A DNA stretch of 9,038 bases, taken from positions 1 through 9,038 of the forward strand of contig JAFDDL010000116.1 in the NCBI GenBank assembly GCA_019310865.1. Direction: 5' to 3'. The translations under genes and the position numbers were made by a program. Positions 5,366-9,038 of this stretch are shown here, piece by piece. The first letter of the stretch is position 1. Each line of letters starts with the position of its first letter. This DNA is from Deltaproteobacteria bacterium. Lineage in GTDB: Bacteria; Desulfobacterota; Desulfobacteria; Desulfobacterales; JAFDDL01. Below the pieces are notes generated by a model that was given only the letters and a program-made list of their open reading frames with translations, was not told the DNA's origin and made no database searches.

Positions 5366-6773
5366 AACTTTCTCCTTTACCGTATGAAAATCCGTCTCCG
5401 GAGCCTGCCGGTTTTCCCCGCAGGGAGTGATGAAAGGCTTCTTCAATGCGCACATCCACCAATGTGCCCACAAGCGACTGCCTGGCATCATTCAAATTCT
5501 CATTCAGTGAAAAGTTAACAATCTTATTGGTAGAACTGCGTCCACTCCACTGCACGCTTGCCGCAGATTCGCACGACCCGGCATCACCCCCGCGCTTACT
5601 GGTGCCTTCCACGAGAACGCATGCGGTGGTCCCCACCAGCGCCTGGTTCTTTTCCAAGGTCGTTTTCGACTGCAGGGCCAGCAGCGTCTGAAGTCTTTCA
5701 TCCTTTATCGCTTCGAGGACCTTGTCTGTATACGCCGCAGACGGTGCATTGGGTCGATCCGAGTACTTGAATGCAAACACGCTGTCAAATTCAACCCGCC
5801 GCATCAGCGCCGGCGTCGCGTCAAAATCGGCATCCGTCTCGCCGGGAAAACCGACAATGAAATCAGACGAGATGGCAATATCAGGACAGACCGCGCGCAA
5901 TTTATCGATTTTTTCCAGATACTGCTCGCAGGTATACTTACGGTTCATGCGTTTCAATATCCGATTGGCACCCGATTGAACCGGCAAGTGAATATGACGG
6001 CATAATTTTTCCAACTCACCAAAGGCCGCCACCAGCTCATCGGACAGATCCTTGGGATGCGAGGTGGTAAATCGAATCCTTGCCAATCCGTCAATCGCAT
6101 TCACACGGGCCAGCAGCTCGGGAAACGAGCAGAGCCCCTCTTTTTTGCCGTAGCTGTTCACATTTTGTCCCAGCAGGGTCACTTCTCGAACCCCCCCGGC
6201 CACGAGCCCTTTAATTTCCGATACGATCTCATCCGGCGACCGGCTGGTCTCTCTGCCGCGCACGTGGGGCACCACACAATAGGCGCAAAAATTATCACAT
6301 CCGCGCATGATGGTCACAAACCGGGCAGGCGCCATGGCTTTGGTTTCAATGGGAAAATCCATCACTGGATCCACCACGGCCGACATATCCACATCCACGA
6401 TGCGGCATCGCTTTCGGCCGATTCGATCGATCATCTCGGGAAGCCGCCCGAGGTTTCGCGTACCGAACACCAGATCCACATGCGGCACGCGCTTAAATAT
6501 TTTCTCGCCTTCCTGCTGGGCCACGCAGCCGCCGACACCGATGATCAGCGACGGTTTCTTTCGCTTGAGCTTGGCCAGGCGCCCTAAAAAACTAAACGCC
6601 TTCTGTTCGGCCTTTTCCCGAATGGAACAGGTATTGAGCAAAATGACATCGGCCTGGGAAAGCGCATCGGTAAGAGCATAGCCTTGCGGTTTGAGCATGC
6701 GCGCAAACTGGTCCGAGTCATAGACATTCATCTGGCATCCGATGGTCTGTATGAAAAGATGTTTTAACTGCAT
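5355..6773 (-). CDS. miaB: tRNA-2-methylthio-N6-dimethylallyladenosine(37) synthase MiaB
   Basis: This 472-residue enzyme is a radical SAM methylthiotransferase. It adds a methylthio group to C2 of i6A at position 37 of tRNAs reading U-starting codons. Residues 4-120 are the UPF0004 domain, with the auxiliary 4Fe-4S ligands C13 (TIGCQMNVYDSD), C49 (LLNTCSIREKAEQK) and C83 (GVGGCVAQQEGE). Residues 150-340 are the radical SAM barrel, with C159, C163 and C166 in RGCDNFCAYCVVPHVRGRE. The motifs EVTLLGQNVNSYG, HLPVQSGANRILKRMNR and SSDFIVGFPGET are all intact. Residues 373-455 are the TRAM RNA-binding domain. A short Gly/Ser-rich tail (456-472) is extra, and lies partly in the stretch overlapping the next gene. 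The ATG at 6773 has only a weak GGTTAA upstream, 22 bases after the DUF4911 stop, so translation may rely on coupling. All catalytic residues are present. Confidence 0.97.
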   Translation of the reverse strand: MQLKHLFIQTIGCQMNVYDSDQFARMLKPQGYALTDALSQADVILLNTCSIREKAEQKAFSFLGRLAKLKRKKPSLIIGVGGCVAQQEGEKIFKRVPHVDLVFGTRNLGRLPEMIDRIGRKRCRIVDVDMSAVVDPVMDFPIETKAMAPARFVTIMRGCDNFCAYCVVPHVRGRETSRSPDEIVSEIKGLVAGGVREVTLLGQNVNSYGKKEGLCSFPELLARVNAIDGLARIRFTTSHPKDLSDELVAAFGELEKLCRHIHLPVQSGANRILKRMNRKYTCEQYLEKIDKLRAVCPDIAISSDFIVGFPGETDADFDATPALMRRVEFDSVFAFKYSDRPNAPSAAYTDKVLEAIKDERLQTLLALQSKTTLEKNQALVGTTACVLVEGTSKRGGDAGSCESAASVQWSGRSSTNKIVNFSLNENLNDARQSLVGTLVDVRIEEAFHHSLRGKPAGSGDGFSYGKGESYAA

Positions 6774-6795
6774 TTAACCGTCAACTTTCATGAAA

Positions 6796-7113
6796 TCAAT
6801 TCGATTCCACCCGCTCGATCCGCATTTGCGCCCCAAGATCCTCAATCAAATCCAGGGCCTCGTCTTCCCGGCCCGGTGCAATCATCAACTCGATCAGGCC
6901 GGCTTTTGGATCCAGTGTCGTTAAAACCGCGACACCCTCATAAGCCTCTAAAATAAATTTAATAAAATGAATCTCGCGCCGATCGATGCGATATCGTTTT
7001 TTAATACTCTCCAACTGCCCGTCCCAAATAATCTCCCCGGTCCAGCATATTTTTTCCCATCGGAAATGATCAACACAGTAGTTCAGAGTATCACCAACCC
7101 CCCGGCTTATCAA
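6796..7113 (-). CDS. DUF4911-like small protein upstream of miaB
   Basis: This 105-residue protein has a C-terminal two thirds (about residues 38-102: KKRYRIDRREIHFIKFILEA, YEGVAVLTTLDPKAGLIEL, MIAPGREDEALDLIEDL) that resembles the DUF4911 family I know from Deltaproteobacteria, an alpha/beta fold of unknown function. The N-terminal 35 residues, including YCVDHFRWEKICWTG, do not fit that family. The only start giving this length is a TTG at 7113, with AGGA 7 bases upstream. A shorter form from the TTG at 7014 (about 72 residues) would cover just the conserved part and is possible. It is co-directional with miaB (22-base gap) and probably cotranscribed. I see no signal peptide or membrane segment. 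A link to tRNA modification or iron-sulfur supply is only suggested by location. Confidence 0.72.
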   Translation of the reverse strand: MISRGVGDTLNYCVDHFRWEKICWTGEIIWDGQLESIKKRYRIDRREIHFIKFILEAYEGVAVLTTLDPKAGLIELMIAPGREDEALDLIEDLGAQMRIERVESN

Positions 7114-7130
7114 TGCAAATTCCTAAAAGA

Positions 7131-7230
7131 GGGGTCTCAACGGAGAAGGGGTCTCACCTGGAGAAGGGGTCAGGTCTCAACACTTGACAGTCTTGTAAAA
7201 GACTGTCAAGTGTTGAGAACTGACCCCTCG
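7131..7230. repeat. Family B palindromic element, copy B1, with two tandem tip units
   Basis: Left arm 7166-7194 (starts GGGGTCAGGTCTCAACACTT) and right arm 7199-7227 pair at 28 of 29 positions around a 4-base loop GTAA. Upstream are two G-side units of 17 and 18 bases (7131-7147, 7148-7165), each starting GGGGTCTCA and ending GGAGAA, and each holding a TCTC/GAGA mini-hairpin. Both arms contain TTGACA reading inward, a perfect -35 hexamer on each strand, but no -10 lies at 16-18 bases. The element fills most of the gap between the divergent DUF4911 and recJ genes. The sequence is unrelated to family A, the architecture the same. Confidence 0.9.
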
Positions 7231-7249
7231 GGAATGTCCCCCTAAATTT
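7230..7249. repeat. Solo family A tip fragment directly before the recJ start
   Basis: These 20 bases read GGGAATGTCCCCCTAAATTT. The reverse complement of the family A tip is GGAACGTCCCCTAAATTT, so the fragment agrees at all but one or two positions plus one extra C. No second arm is present. It ends at the base before the recJ ATG, where a ribosome binding site would be expected. Confidence 0.65.
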
Positions 7250-8959
7250 ATGGAAAAACGATACCACATATCAGAGCCCGACAAGCAAACCGTCACAACG
7301 CTGATCAAGGACCTAAAATGCCACCCGGTGATTGCCGTCATCCTGGTAAACCGAAACATTCATACCCCCGAAGCGGCCGAGGCCTTTCTGGCCGGCAGCC
7401 TTTCAAACCTGCGGCCGCCCTTTAAGATGAAAGGCATGGACGCAGCCGTGCGGCGGATCCAAAAAGCCCTGATCGAAAATGAAAAAATATTGATTTTCGG
7501 CGATTACGATGTGGACGGCGTGACGGCCACCGCGCTGTTGTACCAGTTTCTGTCGGGTCTGGGCGCTCGGGTTTCCTACTACATCCCCCACCGGACCAAA
7601 GAGGGCTATGGGCTGCGCGCCGGGCATATCCATAAAATCGCTGTTACCGGAAAATCGAACCTGATCATCACGGTGGACTGCGGCGCAGACAGCCACGAAG
7701 CCGTTCAGACCGCAGCAGAAGCGGGCATCGATGTCATCATCACCGATCACCACCTCCTGCCTGACACCGCACCCCCGGCCGTTGCCGTGATCAATCCCAA
7801 ACAGGCTGATTGCCCGGCCGGGTTTGACATGCTCGCCGGTGTGGGCGTCGCCTATGCCTTGCTCATCTCACTGCGAAGTCACCTTCGGGCCGAGGGCTTC
7901 TGGAAATCCACCCCTGAGCCAAACCTGAAAGACCTGAGCGACCTGGTGGCCCTGGGCACTGTGGCGGACGTGGTGCCGCTTCGCGATGACAATCGGATTC
8001 TGGCCAAGACCGGCTTGACGGTTATCGATGGAACCAACCGGCCGGGCCTGGTCGCCCTGTGTGAGACAGCCGGACTGAAAGATAAAAAACCCACTGCAGA
8101 AGACATCGCCTTTCGCCTGGCACCGCGCATCAACGCCGCCGGCCGCATGGCCCATGCAACGGCTGCAGTAAAACTACTGATCACATCCGATATGACCCAG
8201 GCACGCAGAATTGCCAACATGCTCAATCGATTAAACACCCGGCGCCAATCGGTGGAGCAGCAGATGACGAACCAGATTCTCACTTACATCCAGTCCAATC
8301 CAACAATCCTGCAGAAAAACAGCCTGGTTCTCAAACATCCCCAATGGCACGAAGGGATTCTAGGGATCGTGGCATCCAAGCTCGCAGACCGGTTTTACCG
8401 CCCGGTGGTTCTCATCTCCCTGCGAAATAAAATCGGCAAGGGCTCGGCCCGGAGCATTCCCGGCTACCACCTCTATAATGGCCTCAAACAGACCCGGCAT
8501 CACCTGGTAAGCTTTGGCGGACATGCCATGGCAGCCGGCCTGCAAATCGAGCCGGATCGCATCGCCTCATTCTGGAAAGAGTTCGATGCCTGCGTCACCC
8601 GGGACACCACCGCGCAAGATTTCCTGCCGCCGGTCAACATCGATCACATGCTGAGCCTGAACGACATCACCCCGGAATTGGTCACGGCCCTGGAATCGCT
8701 GCAGCCCTTTGGAGAGCAGAACCCCGAGCCTTTGTTCATGGCCCGAAATGTCGAAGTGGTATTTTCTCGAATCGTGGCGGAAAGGCACCGGCAAGCGCGG
8801 TTGAAACAGGCCAACGCAAATTCAACCAACGTTTTCGATTCCATCGCGTTTAATATCGACCCGGTCGAACCCCTGCCCCCGAGGCTCGATCGTGTGGCCT
8901 TTCACCTTCGATGGAACCGCTGGAACGGCAAAAAAACCATACAGCTAATGCTCATCTAA
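7250..8959 (+). CDS. recJ: Single-stranded-DNA-specific 5'-3' exonuclease RecJ
   Basis: This 569-residue enzyme matches the usual RecJ length (577 in E. coli). It degrades single-stranded DNA 5' to 3' in RecF-pathway recombination and mismatch repair, in the cytoplasm with Mn/Mg. The DHH phosphoesterase domain shows FGDYDVDG (83-90), TVDCGADS (141-148), ITDHHLLPD (164-172), NPK (182-184), GTVADVVPL (236-244) and RINAAGRM (293-300). The DHHA1 domain shows HEGILGIVASKLADRFYRP (367-385), GSARSIPG (398-405) and GGHAMAAG (423-430). The C-terminal OB-like domain includes LQPFGEQNPEP (484-494). All metal-binding Asp and His residues are intact. The start at 7250 fits the family N-terminus, yet no ribosome binding site precedes it; the bases there belong to a repeat fragment. 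It is monocistronic here, lying between family B copies. No promoter was clear in the 136-base gap. Confidence 0.96.
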   Translation: MEKRYHISEPDKQTVTTLIKDLKCHPVIAVILVNRNIHTPEAAEAFLAGSLSNLRPPFKMKGMDAAVRRIQKALIENEKILIFGDYDVDGVTATALLYQFLSGLGARVSYYIPHRTKEGYGLRAGHIHKIAVTGKSNLIITVDCGADSHEAVQTAAEAGIDVIITDHHLLPDTAPPAVAVINPKQADCPAGFDMLAGVGVAYALLISLRSHLRAEGFWKSTPEPNLKDLSDLVALGTVADVVPLRDDNRILAKTGLTVIDGTNRPGLVALCETAGLKDKKPTAEDIAFRLAPRINAAGRMAHATAAVKLLITSDMTQARRIANMLNRLNTRRQSVEQQMTNQILTYIQSNPTILQKNSLVLKHPQWHEGILGIVASKLADRFYRPVVLISLRNKIGKGSARSIPGYHLYNGLKQTRHHLVSFGGHAMAAGLQIEPDRIASFWKEFDACVTRDTTAQDFLPPVNIDHMLSLNDITPELVTALESLQPFGEQNPEPLFMARNVEVVFSRIVAERHRQARLKQANANSTNVFDSIAFNIDPVEPLPPRLDRVAFHLRWNRWNGKKTIQLMLI

Positions 8960-8967
8960 CCCGAGCA

Positions 8968-9009
8968 GGAGAAGAGGTCACTTGACAGTCTTGGAGACCT
9001 GACCCCTCG
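8968..9009. repeat. Shortened family B element, copy B2
   Basis: These 42 bases read like B1 with two internal deletions. GGAGAAGAGGTCA matches the G-side tip, CTTGACAGTCTTG matches the stem end and loop start, and GAGACCTGACCCCTCG matches the C-side tip (GAGAACTGACCCCTCG in B1). About 10 bases are lost from the left arm and 19 from the loop and right arm. Only a short GGTCA/TGACC stem remains. It lies 8 bases after the recJ stop. Nothing further is recognisable in 9010-9038. Confidence 0.75.
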
Positions 9010-9038
9010 TACCCTCACCCATCCACCAATAGACTCAC

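Noticed and set aside
6057..6587. A 176-codon plus-strand open frame inside miaB
   Set aside because: It lies wholly antisense to conserved MiaB domains, and its His-rich composition reflects reversed codon bias.
7185..7213. Promoter inside the family B hairpin based on the perfect TTGACA
   Set aside because: Neither strand has a -10-like hexamer 16-18 bases downstream. The match is a by-product of the palindrome unless mapping shows otherwise.
7131..7230. Possible small CRISPR array or terminator
   Set aside because: The repeated units are adjacent without unique spacers and differ in length, and no cas gene is present. The hairpin has no T tract on either strand, so a classic intrinsic terminator is not supported.

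Overview
The window looks like chromosome from a Desulfobacterota (former Deltaproteobacteria) bacterium, probably a Desulfobacterales-type sulfate reducer. This is an inference from gene content: a desulforedoxin-like small metalloprotein, a DUF4911-miaB-bifunctional nuclease cluster, a type IVa minor pilin operon headed by a DUF4124 gene, and abundant palindromic GGGG-tipped intergenic repeats. Coding density is high, and no transposase, phage gene, tRNA or rRNA was seen.

Bases 1-1711 (minus strand) hold a minor pilin operon read right to left: DUF4124 secreted protein, GspH/FimT prepilin, PilV-like prepilin, PilW-like prepilin (cut by the window edge). All three junctions are 4-base ATGA overlaps, and a good sigma70-like promoter lies in front of the first gene. 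Bases 1745-3233 (minus) hold two envelope genes: an RlpA-like lipoprotein, then a membrane-anchored coiled-coil LysM protein. Both are probably peptidoglycan-associated, and both contain in-frame tandem repeats.

Bases 3234-3892 hold a small desulforedoxin-like gene (minus) with its own promoter, boxed in by two copies of a palindromic repeat (family A). A lone nucleotide-sugar epimerase/dehydratase gene (plus, 3893-4867) follows. It ends exactly where a convergent operon ends: DUF4911 -> miaB -> bifunctional nuclease (minus, 7113-4868).

The divergent gap at 7114-7249 is almost filled by a second palindromic repeat family (B) plus a family A tip fragment. recJ (plus, 7250-8959) starts directly at that fragment without a visible ribosome binding site, and a shrunken family B copy follows recJ. 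The most unusual content is this repeat layer: two families with unrelated sequences but the same architecture, meaning a G4-tipped near-perfect hairpin, extra tip copies on the 5' side, and internally deleted derivatives. In one family A copy the 8-base loop is inverted relative to its flanks. They resemble REP elements mobilised in trans by REP-associated tyrosine (Y1/IS200-like) transposases, but that link is inferred.
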